Assembly: GCA_017615545.1 (NCBI GenBank)
Contig: JAFZZY010000021.1
Location: forward strand, 1-58,490
Length of the DNA: 58,490 bases
Source: Lachnospiraceae bacterium
GTDB taxonomy: Bacteria; Bacillota; Clostridia; Lachnospirales; Lachnospiraceae
Direction: 5' to 3'
Shown here: piece after piece, positions 35,601-43,035 of the stretch
Position numbering within the stretch: position 1 is the first letter of the stretch
How the letters are laid out: each line of letters opens with the position of its first letter
Made by a program: the position numbers and the translations under genes
Notes under the pieces: generated by a model
Told to the model about the DNA's origin: nothing
Database searches by the model: none
Seen by the model: only the letters and a program-made list of their open reading frames with translations

Positions 35601-35767
35601 CGAATACTAGGTTCGAAAAGTCCACGTTGCGAATGCTTGCATTCGCATACGGGACCTTGAGAACCGAACGAACATGAGCCATCCCGGTTCCCGAAGGGAA
35701 ACGAGGAGGATGGCGAATGGTCGTAGGATTTCGAGAGCGCAAAGCGCGGAGAAATCCGTAGTATTCG
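35601..35767 (+). repeat. Structured repeat element, copy R1 (possible ncRNA)
   Basis: 167 bases beginning one base after the clpX stop. The ends CGAATACTA and TAGTATTCG are perfectly complementary. Inside are a hairpin TGCGAATGC/GCATTCGCA (35628-35647); a long arm with GCCATCC/GGATGGC (35678-35684, 35708-35714) capped by TTCCC-GAA-GGGAA; and an arm GGATTT/AAATCC (35726-35731, 35752-35757) holding GCGC-AAA-GCGC. Homologous to R2 and R3, with helices conserved by paired changes. Being directly 3' of clpX, it should be in the clpX transcript. Confidence 0.8.
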
Positions 35768-35913
35768 CGAAATGTGGCTGTGCTTGCATGCACAGGTCGG
35801 ACCTTGAGAGGCGAACAAACATGAGCCGGGCCGATTTCCGGAGGAAAGCGATAGACCGGCGAATGTTTGTAGGATTGCGAGAGTTCGAAGAACGGAGCAA
35901 TCCGTAGTATCAT
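35768..35913 (+). repeat. Structured repeat element, copy R2 (possible ncRNA)
   Basis: Abuts R1, whose last bases (TAGTATTCG) stand in for its missing 5' end. It keeps the first hairpin as CTGTGC/GCACAG, the long arm with ACAAACAT/ATGTTTGT and GCCGG/CCGGC, cap TTTCC/GGAAA, and the third arm GGATTGC/GCAATCC with GTTC-GAA-GAAC. It ends in TAGTATCAT, like R3, but has no matching 5' partner of its own. Confidence 0.75.
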
Positions 35914-35917
35914 GAAC

Positions 35918-35943
35918 AACATAAAATAGCAACATAAAATAGC
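35918..35943 (+). repeat. Two tandem 13-base direct repeats before mgtE
   Basis: AACATAAAATAGC occurs twice head to tail, then a degraded third start (AAATTAAAAT). It lies in the mgtE leader and may hold its -10 (TAAAAT), but no convincing -35 is visible. Confidence 0.5.
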
Positions 35944-35978
35944 AAATTAAAATATCACGAGAAGGAGGTACTGACGAA

Positions 35979-37403
35979 ATGAGCGAAGAACTTGAGCTTA
36001 TGGAAACAGAGGTTGCGAAGCGACCGGACTATGAAGGCGAGATTATGGCGATCGTCCGAAGTCAGACCTCCCCGAAGGTGATGCAAGAGAAGCTCGGTGA
36101 TTATCATGAAAATGATATCGCTGAGGTTCTCCCTAAACTGTCATCTTCCGAGCGGGTAAAACTTTATCGGGTGCTGGGCACCGAAGTTTTATCCGCTGTT
36201 TTTGAATATACGGAAGAAGAGGATACGAAGCGCTTTATTGATGAGATGGATATCAAAAAAGCGGCGGACATCATCAGTAATCTGGAGACGGACACGGCGG
36301 CGCAGCTGCTGAAGGGCATCGAGAAAGAGCGGCGCACGCTGATTATTTCCAGCATGGAACCCGAGGCGCGGCGCGAGGTCGAGATGATCGCGGCGTACGA
36401 TGAGGACGAGATCGGTAGTAAGATGACGGCCAATTTCATCGTGATCCGTGAGAACCTGACCGTGAAGCAGGCTATGTCCAGCCTGATCGAGCAGGCGGCG
36501 GAAAATGATAACATTGCCACGATCTTTGTTGAGGACGAGAATGGCGAGTACTACGGAGCGATCGACCTGAAAGAACTCATCATTGCCCGCAACTCCACAC
36601 CGCTGGAGAGCCTGGTGGTGACTTCCTTCCCTTACGTTTACGGACATGAAGATATCGACAGTTGTATCGAACGACTGAAGGACTATTCGGAGGCATACAT
36701 CCCGGTCCTGAATAATCAGAACCACATCCAGGGTGTCATCACCGCGCAGAACATCATCGAGGTAGTCGATGACGAGATGGGCGAAGATTACGCACGACTG
36801 GCAGGCCTGACCGCGGAGGAAGATCTTTCGGAGCCGCTGACGCAGAGCCTGCGGAAGCGCCTGCCGTGGCTGCTGGTGCTACTGGGCCTGGGCATGCTGG
36901 TTTCCAGCGTGGTCGGTGCGTTCGAGAAGGTCGTTTCGCAGTTGACGCTGATCATCGCGTTTCAGTCGCTGATCCTGGATATGGCAGGTAATGGCGGCAC
37001 GCAGTCGCTGGCGGTGACCATCCGCGTGCTGATGGACGAAAACCTGACGCGGCGGCAGAAGGTCGGCCTGGTCTTCAAGGAAATGCGCGTCGGCCTGTGT
37101 AATGGCCTCATCCTGGGCGGCATCTCATTTGCCCTGTTGGGACTGTACATCATGCTGTTTAAAGGCAAGACACTGGCCTTTTCTTATGCAGTGTCCGCGT
37201 GCATCGGCGTCAGCATCGTAGTCGCGATGTTGATCGCGAGCATCGTCGGCACCGTGATCCCGCTGGTCTTCAAAAAGATGAAGGTGGACCCGGCGGTGGC
37301 GTCCGGCCCGCTGATCACGACCATCAACGACCTTGCGGCCGTTGTGACTTATTACGGAATGAGCTGGCTGCTTCTGATCGAAGTCATGAAGCTGGCAGGT
37401 TGA
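35979..37403 (+). CDS. mgtE: Magnesium transporter MgtE
   Basis: 474 residues. Cytosolic N domain (to ~130; ERVKLYRVLG, IISNLETDTAAQLL), paired CBS domains (~135-260; MTANFIVIRENLTVKQAM, VTSFPYVYGHEDIDSCI), then five transmembrane helices from about 285, with NGGTQSLAVTIRVL and the family pore segment in the last helices (DPAVASGPLITTINDLAAV). It imports Mg2+ and is gated by cytosolic Mg2+ at the CBS/N interface. AAGGAGG upstream. No M-box riboswitch is seen in its leader, which instead holds the R1/R2 structured repeats. Confidence 0.94.
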   Translation: MSEELELMETEVAKRPDYEGEIMAIVRSQTSPKVMQEKLGDYHENDIAEVLPKLSSSERVKLYRVLGTEVLSAVFEYTEEEDTKRFIDEMDIKKAADIISNLETDTAAQLLKGIEKERRTLIISSMEPEARREVEMIAAYDEDEIGSKMTANFIVIRENLTVKQAMSSLIEQAAENDNIATIFVEDENGEYYGAIDLKELIIARNSTPLESLVVTSFPYVYGHEDIDSCIERLKDYSEAYIPVLNNQNHIQGVITAQNIIEVVDDEMGEDYARLAGLTAEEDLSEPLTQSLRKRLPWLLVLLGLGMLVSSVVGAFEKVVSQLTLIIAFQSLILDMAGNGGTQSLAVTIRVLMDENLTRRQKVGLVFKEMRVGLCNGLILGGISFALLGLYIMLFKGKTLAFSYAVSACIGVSIVVAMLIASIVGTVIPLVFKKMKVDPAVASGPLITTINDLAAVVTYYGMSWLLLIEVMKLAG

Positions 37404-37409
37404 ATACTG

Positions 37410-37448
37410 AGGGACAGGGGGCGCATTTTGGCGCTCGCTGTCCCTTTC
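37410..37448 (+). terminator. Intrinsic terminator of mgtE
   Basis: AGGGACAG (37410-37417) pairs with CTGTCCCT (37438-37445), inner GCGC/GCGC around ATTTTG, then TTTC. Confidence 0.75.
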
Positions 37449-37460
37449 GGCGCCTGGGGC

Positions 37461-37770
37461 TTTACGCGCAAAAAGAAGCTTTCTACCAAAATACGCGTAA
37501 GAAAAGCTTCCGGGGCAGTGCGATCTTACGCGCAAAACGAAGCTTTTCTCCAAAATACGCGTAAGATATATTTCCGGGGCAGTGCGATCTTACGCGCAAA
37601 AAGAAGCTTTCTCCAAAATACGCGTAAGAAAAGCTTCCGGGGCAGTGCGATCTTACGCGCAAACGGAAGCATTTTCCGAAAATGCGCGTAAGAAAAGCTT
37701 CCGGGTCAGTGCGATCTTACGCGCAAACGGAAGCATTTTCCGAAAATGCGCGTAAGAGAAGCCCCTGGGA
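37461..37770. repeat. Array of five 64-base palindromic repeats
   Basis: Units begin at 37461, 37525, 37589, 37652 and 37716 (periods 64, 64, 63, 64). Each has CTTACGCG (TTTACGCG in unit 1) and CGCGTAAG about 40 bases apart, i.e. a hairpin; units 4-5 extend it to CTTACGCGCA/TGCGCGTAAG with inner GGAA/TTCC, while units 1-3 have GAAGCTTTC or GAAGCTTTTC in the loop. Hairpins are joined by ~23 bases (AAAAGCTTCCGGGGCAGTGCGAT) whose GCTTCC can pair with GGAAGC of the next loop. Short reading frames across it are repetitive by-products. It lies between the mgtE terminator and the arginine operon promoter. Confidence 0.85.
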
Positions 37771-37813
37771 AGTCCTCGGCGCGGGGAAATGCATGAAAAA
37801 GTCTAAAAAGGTA

Positions 37814-37842
37814 TTGCATTTCGTGGGTTTCGGGTGTATAAT
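37814..37842 (+). promoter_or_regulatory. Sigma-A promoter for the arginine operon
   Basis: TTGCAT (37814-37819), 17-base spacer, TATAAT (37837-37842), 114 bases before the first gene. Confidence 0.8.
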
Positions 37843-37859
37843 TGGTCAATACGGCACTA

Positions 37860-37914
37860 TTTATACATATTTTCATGCATAAAGTCGTATTTTATGCAGA
37901 TATCGATGCATAAA
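37860..37914 (+). promoter_or_regulatory. Candidate ArgR/AhrC operator (ARG boxes)
   Basis: Four 8-mers alternate in direction: TTTATACA (37860), TGCATAAA (37876), TTTATGCA (37891), TGCATAAA (37907), spaced 15-16 bases centre to centre, just past the -10. CATGCATAAA matches the left half of the Bacillus ARG-box consensus CATGAATAAA at 9 of 10 positions. Arginine-dependent repression is the natural inference. Confidence 0.6.
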
Positions 37915-37955
37915 ATGAGTTTCATCCGGTATATTGACCGGTCGAAGGAGCAGTT

Positions 37956-38480
37956 ATGGCGAAATGTACGAAAGAAAATACTTCTAAGAGCGCTTCTACG
38001 CAGAAGGCTGTGAAGAAATCTTCCAAGAATACGGCGGAGATCCGTGTTATGACGATCGATGATTACGAGGGGGTCTACAAGCTGTGGATGAGCATCCACG
38101 GATTTGCGATCCGAAGCGTGGACGACTCGCGCGAGGGCGTGGAGATCTTCCTGAAGCGTAATCCCAGCACCAGCGTGGTCGCTGTGGAGGATGGTAAGAT
38201 CGTCGGAGCGATCCTGTGCGGGCACGACGGCCGACGAGGCTGCCTGTACCACGTATGCGTGCATGAGGATTACCGTATGCGAGGCATCGGCAAGGCCATG
38301 GTAGTGTTCTGCATGAAGGCTTTGCGCGAAGAGAAGATCAATAAAGTGTCCCTGATCGCATTCACCACGAACGATGTCGGCAACAAATTCTGGCATCAGA
38401 TCGGTTGGACGAAGCGAGAGGACTTGAACTATTACGACTTTACGCTGAATGAGAAGAACATCATCGCGTACAACAAATAG
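37956..38480 (+). CDS. GNAT acetyltransferase, first gene of the arginine operon
   Basis: 174 residues. A Lys/Ser-rich N-terminal tail (~28 residues) precedes a GNAT domain like YpeA: IRVMTIDDYEGVYKLWMSI, VVAVEDGKIVGAILCG, CLYHVCVHEDYRMRGIGKAM (acetyl-CoA loop R-x-x-G-I-G-K) and NKFWHQIGWTKRED. It is 12 bases ahead of argJ. Since argJ recycles acetyl groups but needs N-acetylglutamate to prime the cycle, this could be the acetylglutamate synthase; a ribosomal or small-molecule acetyltransferase is the alternative. AAGGAG lies upstream. Confidence 0.8.
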   Translation: MAKCTKENTSKSASTQKAVKKSSKNTAEIRVMTIDDYEGVYKLWMSIHGFAIRSVDDSREGVEIFLKRNPSTSVVAVEDGKIVGAILCGHDGRRGCLYHVCVHEDYRMRGIGKAMVVFCMKALREEKINKVSLIAFTTNDVGNKFWHQIGWTKREDLNYYDFTLNEKNIIAYNK

Positions 38481-38492
38481 GAGAGATTGGTT

Positions 38493-39716
38493 ATGAAGAA
38501 GATCGAAGGCGGAGTTACCGCAGCACAAGGATTTGAAGCAGCCGGCGTGGCTGCTGGAATAAAATATAAGGATCGGAACGATATGGCGCTGGTCTACAGC
38601 ACGAGCCCCTGTAAGGCGGCCGCGACCTTTACCACGAACGTGGTAAAGGCAGCCCCGGTTTTGTGGGATAAGGCAGTCGTTGACAACAGCGACTACCTGC
38701 AGGCTGTCATCATCAACGCCGGTATCGCAAATGCATGTACGGGTAAGGAAGGTTACGACTATTGCAATCAGACCGCAGATGCTGCCGCAGATGCTTTCGG
38801 CATTCCGGCAGATGCGGTCGCTGTAGCGTCGACCGGAGTCATCGGCATGCAGCTGCCCATTGACCGCATCATAAACGGCATCGGCCTGTTGAAGGATGCG
38901 AAGGGCGGCGACCTGGAGCACGGCCACATCGCGGCACGCTCCATCATGACCACCGACACAAAGCCGAAGGAGATCGCGTTTGAGTTCACCGTTGGCGGCA
39001 AAAAGGCAGTGATCGGCGGTATGTGTAAGGGTTCCGGTATGATCCACCCGAACATGTGCACCATGCTTTGCTTCATCACCACGGACGTTGCCATCAGCAA
39101 GGAGTTGTTGACGCTCGCGCTGAAGAACGACGTTGTGGACACATTTAATATGATCTCCGTGGATGGCGATACCTCCACGAACGATACCGTGCTTCTCCTG
39201 GCGAACGGCCAGGCGGGCAATGCGAAGATCCAGGCGCCGGGTGCGGATTACGACGCGTTCTGCGAGGCACTGCACGGCGTAATGGAAGGCCTGTCGAAGA
39301 TGATCGCCGGTGACGGCGAGGGCTGCACCTGCCTCTTCGAAGTGACCGTAAAGAATGCCGACACCAAAGAGCACGCACGTACATTGGCCAAAAGCGTTAT
39401 CACATCCAGCCTGACGAAGGCGATGATCTTCGGCCACGACGCCAACAGCGGACGTATCATGTGCGCGATGGGCTACAGCGGCGTGAACTTCGATCCCGAG
39501 CGCGTGGACATCTATTTCGAGAGCTGCGCGGGACGCGTGCAGGTCATCAAGGACGGCATGTACGCAGTGTACAGTGAGGAAGAGGCGACGAAGATCCTCT
39601 CCCAGGAATATGTGACCGCTGTATGCGACATGAAAAACGGTTCGGAGACCGCGACCGCTTGGGGTTGCGACCTGACCTATGAATACGTAAAGATCAACGG
39701 CGACTATCGCTCATAA
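38493..39716 (+). CDS. argJ: Bifunctional glutamate N-acetyltransferase/ornithine acetyltransferase
   Basis: 407 residues; transfers acetyl between N-acetylornithine and glutamate and may use acetyl-CoA. The self-cleavage site lies in KGSGMIHPNMCTML, with the nucleophile Thr190 preceded by Cys instead of the usual Ala. SVDGDTSTNDT follows. The ATG at 38493 has GGAGAG seven bases upstream; a TTG six bases earlier is the alternative start. Coupled closely to argB. Confidence 0.93.
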   Translation: MKKIEGGVTAAQGFEAAGVAAGIKYKDRNDMALVYSTSPCKAAATFTTNVVKAAPVLWDKAVVDNSDYLQAVIINAGIANACTGKEGYDYCNQTADAAADAFGIPADAVAVASTGVIGMQLPIDRIINGIGLLKDAKGGDLEHGHIAARSIMTTDTKPKEIAFEFTVGGKKAVIGGMCKGSGMIHPNMCTMLCFITTDVAISKELLTLALKNDVVDTFNMISVDGDTSTNDTVLLLANGQAGNAKIQAPGADYDAFCEALHGVMEGLSKMIAGDGEGCTCLFEVTVKNADTKEHARTLAKSVITSSLTKAMIFGHDANSGRIMCAMGYSGVNFDPERVDIYFESCAGRVQVIKDGMYAVYSEEEATKILSQEYVTAVCDMKNGSETATAWGCDLTYEYVKINGDYRS

Positions 39717-39734
39717 ATGTCGGAGGAAACTATC

Positions 39735-40625
39735 ATGGATGAAAAGATCATGCAGAAGGCAGAGGTGCTCATCGAGGCCCTGCCGTATATTCAGAGATTT
39801 AACCGCAAGGTCATCGTCGTAAAGTACGGCGGCAGCGCCATGGCGGATGAGGAACTTCAGAAGAACGTTATCAAGGACGTCGTACTGTTGAAGCTGGTCG
39901 GTTTTAAGCCGATCATCGTACACGGCGGCGGCAAGGCGATCAGCAAATGGGTGGAGAAGGCCGGCATGGAGCCGCGCTTCGTCAACGGTCTGCGTGTAAC
40001 CGACGCGGCGACCATGGAGATCGCGGAGATGGTGCTCAACCGTGTGAATAAGGACCTCGTGAAGATGGTGCAGGAGCTGGGCGTGCTCGGCGTCGGCATC
40101 AGTGGTAAGGACGGCGGCCTGTTGCATGTGCAGAAAAAACTGGCAGGCGGCGAGGACATCGGCTTCGTGGGCGACATTGACCACGTGAACCCGAAGATCC
40201 TGTACGACCTTTTGGAGAAGGATTTCCTGCCGATCGTTTGCCCGATCGGTTATGACGACGAATACAATACGTATAATATCAATGCGGATGATGCAGCCTG
40301 CGCGATCGCGCGTGCGATGAAGGCGGAGAAACTGGCGTTCCTGACGGACGTTCCGGGCGTATACCGCGACCCGAAGGATCCCTCGAGCCTCATCAGCGAG
40401 CTGCCCATCGACCAGATGGAGGAGCTGCTCGCGAGCGGCAATGTCGGCGGCGGCATGCTTCCGAAACTGCAGAACTGCATGGACGCTGTTCAGAACGGCG
40501 TTTCACGCGTCCACATCATGGACGGACGCATCCTGCACTGCCTGCTTCTGGAGATCTTCACGAATGAGGGGATCGGGACGGCGATCCTGAGTAAGGACAG
40601 TGAAAGGTTCTTTCAGCAGGTGTAA
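39735..40625 (+). CDS. argB: Acetylglutamate kinase
   Basis: 296 residues; phosphorylates N-acetylglutamate, the usual control point by arginine. [36 protein letters not shown] and [15 protein letters not shown] are diagnostic. The N-terminal extension ([19 protein letters not shown]) is that of hexameric, arginine-sensitive enzymes. ATG 39735 was chosen because GGAGG sits eight bases before it; the upstream ATG at 39717 overlaps the ribosome site. Confidence 0.95.
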   Translation: MDEKIMQKAEVLIEALPYIQRFNRKVIVVKYGGSAMADEELQKNVIKDVVLLKLVGFKPIIVHGGGKAISKWVEKAGMEPRFVNGLRVTDAATMEIAEMVLNRVNKDLVKMVQELGVLGVGISGKDGGLLHVQKKLAGGEDIGFVGDIDHVNPKILYDLLEKDFLPIVCPIGYDDEYNTYNINADDAACAIARAMKAEKLAFLTDVPGVYRDPKDPSSLISELPIDQMEELLASGNVGGGMLPKLQNCMDAVQNGVSRVHIMDGRILHCLLLEIFTNEGIGTAILSKDSERFFQQV

Positions 40626-40649
40626 GAGGAACTCTTGAAAGGAGTACAC

Positions 40650-41600
40650 ATGGAGAAATTTAAAGTATATATCGACGGCAGCGAGGGCACGACGGGCCTC
40701 AGGATCTTCGAGCGTTTCGCTTCCCGTGACGATGTTGAGATCATCAAGATCGATCCGGAGCTTCGTAAGGACCCGACCGAGCGCGCGAAGATGATCAACA
40801 GTTCGGACATCACCTTCCTGTGCCTGCCGGATGCGGCGGCGATCGAGGCGGTCGGGCTCTGCACGAACCCGAACGTGACTATCATCGATGCATCGACGGC
40901 ACACCGCACGAACCCCGACTGGGCGTACGGCTTCCCGGAGCTCTCGAAGGAGTTCCGCGATAAGATCAAAAACGGCAAGCGCATCGCGGTTCCCGGCTGC
41001 TACGCATCGGGCTTCATCGGCATCGCATATCCGCTGGTGAAGGCAGGCATTCTCCCCGCAGACTACCCGGTCAGCGTGTTCGCGGTGTCCGGCTACAGCG
41101 GCGGCGGAAAGAAACTGATCGCGGCCTACGAGGAAGAGGGCAGGGATCCGAAGTTCGACTCTGCGAGAATGTACGCGTGGGGCCAGTCGCATAAGCATCT
41201 GAAGGAGATGAAGGCCATCACCGGCCTGGCGGCGGAGCCTCTGTTCTGCCCGATGACGACGAACTATCACAGCGGAATGATCGTTCAGGTGCCGCTGTTT
41301 ACCAACCGCCTTCTGAAGAAGGTCACCCCCGAGGAACTGCGTGATTTCTACGCCGAGTACTATGCCGGCGAGAAGTTCATCAAGGTTTTGCCCTTCGGCG
41401 TGGACGTTGAGGCCGGCGGAGCTTTGTTCTCCGACGCGTGCGCGGGCTGGGACGGCATGGAGATCCTGGTTACGGGCAATGCGGACCGCCTCGTGGTCGC
41501 AACGAGGTTCGACAACCTCGGCAAGGGCGCTTCCGGCGCGGCGATCCAGTGCATGAACCTGGTGATCGGCGCAGCGGAAGACAAAGGACTGGTGTTATAA
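40650..41600 (+). CDS. argC: N-acetyl-gamma-glutamyl-phosphate reductase (type 2)
   Basis: 316 residues; NADPH reduction of acetylglutamyl phosphate. VYIDGSEGTTGLRIFERF is the nucleotide-binding start, the catalytic cysteine is Cys117 in VPGCYASGFI, and the total length (~315) and FLCLPDAAAIEA place it in the shorter type 2 form rather than the 345-residue type 1 found in many Firmicutes. AAAGGAG precedes ATG. Confidence 0.94.
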   Translation: MEKFKVYIDGSEGTTGLRIFERFASRDDVEIIKIDPELRKDPTERAKMINSSDITFLCLPDAAAIEAVGLCTNPNVTIIDASTAHRTNPDWAYGFPELSKEFRDKIKNGKRIAVPGCYASGFIGIAYPLVKAGILPADYPVSVFAVSGYSGGGKKLIAAYEEEGRDPKFDSARMYAWGQSHKHLKEMKAITGLAAEPLFCPMTTNYHSGMIVQVPLFTNRLLKKVTPEELRDFYAEYYAGEKFIKVLPFGVDVEAGGALFSDACAGWDGMEILVTGNADRLVVATRFDNLGKGASGAAIQCMNLVIGAAEDKGLVL

Positions 41601-41643
41601 GACCGGGTCTGCGACGCAGACCTGATACTGGGAGGATTAGCAT

Positions 41644-42837
41644 ATGAAGACTGAGGCTGTGATCAAACAGACCGAAGACGCGCTTTTGCAGGTGTACAGC
41701 CGGTTTCCGGTGGCTTTTGACCACGGAGAGGGCATGTATCTCTACGACCTGGACGGAAAGGATTATCTCGATTTCGGTTCAGGCATCGGCGTAATGGCGC
41801 TCGGTTACGGAAATAAGAAATACAACTCTGCGTTGAAGAACCAGGTGGATAAGATCCTGCATGTTTCGAACCTGTTCTATCATGTTCCGCTGGCCAATGC
41901 GGCGCAGAAACTGATCAAAGTGTCCGGCATGGACCGCGTTTTCTTCACTAACAGCGGTGCGGAAGCGGTCGAGGGCGCTCTGAAGCTCGCGAAGAAATAC
42001 GCGAACAACAAGGGGAAGAAAAATTACAACATCGTTGCGATGGAGGACAGCTTCCACGGAAGAACGACCGGCGCGGTGGCAGTGACGGGACATGAAGAGT
42101 ACCGCACTCCGTTCGCTCCGCTGTTCGATAACGTCGGATTCGCGAAATTCAACGATTTAAGCACGGTTTCCGCGCTCGTCGATAAAAATACCGCTGCGAT
42201 CATTTTAGAGCCCGTACAAGGCGAAGGAGGCATTTTCCCGGCCACTCAGGAGTTTCTGGAAGGCGTGCGGAAGCTCTGCGACGAAAATGACGCCCTTTTG
42301 ATCTTCGATGAGATCCAGTGCGGCATGGGCCGGACGGGCTACATGTTCGCGCACCAGGGCTACGGCGTGAAGCCGGACATCCTGCTCACCGCGAAGGCTC
42401 TGGGCTGCGGCGTTCCGGTCGGCGCGTTCCTCTGCACGGAGAAGGCTGCCACGATGACGCGCGGCGACCACGGCACCACCTACGGCTGCAACCCGTTTGT
42501 CTGCACCGCAGTGGACACCGTTCTGGATATCTTCGAAGAGGAGAAGATCGTTGAAGGCGCGAAGAAGATGGGAGAGTATCTGTGGAAAAAACTTGACGAA
42601 GTGAAGGCGAAGTATCCTTGCGTCTGCGATCACAGAGGCATGGGCCTGATGCAGGGCCTGCAGTTCGACGGCGTTTCCGCGATCGACGTGGTAAAGGCAG
42701 CGCTTGCGGGCGGCCTCATCACCATCGCTGCGGCAAATAACACCGTACGTTTCCTGCCTCCGCTCATTGCTTCGAAAGAGGATATCGACGAGATGGTCGT
42801 TCGCCTGTCCAAAGCGATCGACAGCGTTTCGAAGTAA
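41644..42837 (+). CDS. argD: Acetylornithine aminotransferase
   Basis: 397 residues, PLP class III aminotransferase. YDLDGKDYLDFGSGIGVMALG at the start, NSGAEAVEGALKLAKKY, EPVQGEGG, FDEIQCGMGRTG and the PLP lysine Lys251 in TAKALGCGVPVGA are all present. It forms N-acetylornithine from the semialdehyde made by argC. AGGAGG upstream. Last gene of the operon; argF and argH are not in the window. Confidence 0.94.
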   Translation: MKTEAVIKQTEDALLQVYSRFPVAFDHGEGMYLYDLDGKDYLDFGSGIGVMALGYGNKKYNSALKNQVDKILHVSNLFYHVPLANAAQKLIKVSGMDRVFFTNSGAEAVEGALKLAKKYANNKGKKNYNIVAMEDSFHGRTTGAVAVTGHEEYRTPFAPLFDNVGFAKFNDLSTVSALVDKNTAAIILEPVQGEGGIFPATQEFLEGVRKLCDENDALLIFDEIQCGMGRTGYMFAHQGYGVKPDILLTAKALGCGVPVGAFLCTEKAATMTRGDHGTTYGCNPFVCTAVDTVLDIFEEEKIVEGAKKMGEYLWKKLDEVKAKYPCVCDHRGMGLMQGLQFDGVSAIDVVKAALAGGLITIAAANNTVRFLPPLIASKEDIDEMVVRLSKAIDSVSK

Positions 42838-42886
42838 CAGAGAGTCGCGAAGAACAAATCTTAAAAAATCATAAATATCATATAAA

Positions 42887-42932
42887 AACGGGAAAATGTC
42901 ATGCATTTTAATTGACATTTTCCCGTTTTTTT
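42887..42932 (+). terminator. Arginine operon terminator
   Basis: A perfect 15-base-pair stem, AACGGGAAAATGTCA with TGACATTTTCCCGTT, loop TGCATTTTAAT, then a run of T. Confidence 0.93.
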
Positions 42933-42940
42933 GCTATTCT
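42912..42940 (+). promoter_or_regulatory. Promoter overlapping the terminator
   Basis: TTGACA (42912-42917) lies in the right arm of the terminator stem; a 17-base spacer including the T-run leads to TATTCT (42935-42940). It would drive the LacI-like/GGDEF gene. Confidence 0.7.
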
Positions 42941-43035
42941 ATTAGCATCGATAATGGGGGGAGCATGGGCATATTGACGGGAACATGCGACTTCCGACCG
43001 GACTAACGATCTCAGTAAAAGAGAGGTGAGTGTGC

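Noticed and set aside
35297..35935. Minus- and plus-strand reading frames over R1/R2 (Arg/Ser/Phe-rich peptides)
   Set aside because: They follow the repeat rather than codon constraint, overlap clpX, have no ribosome site, and recur only where the structured element recurs.
35600..35978. M-box (ykoK) magnesium riboswitch upstream of mgtE
   Set aside because: The characteristic conserved M-box core could not be found; the region is explained by R1/R2, which also occur away from any magnesium gene.
37461..37770. CRISPR array
   Set aside because: The whole 64-base period is repeated, including the linkers; there are no unique spacers of uniform length and no cas genes.
37428..37882. Short repetitive reading frames (RSYAQxEAF-like peptides) across the palindromic array
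   Set aside because: They are open only because the 64-base unit lacks stops in some frames; no ribosome sites, and the repeat conservation is explained by DNA palindromes.
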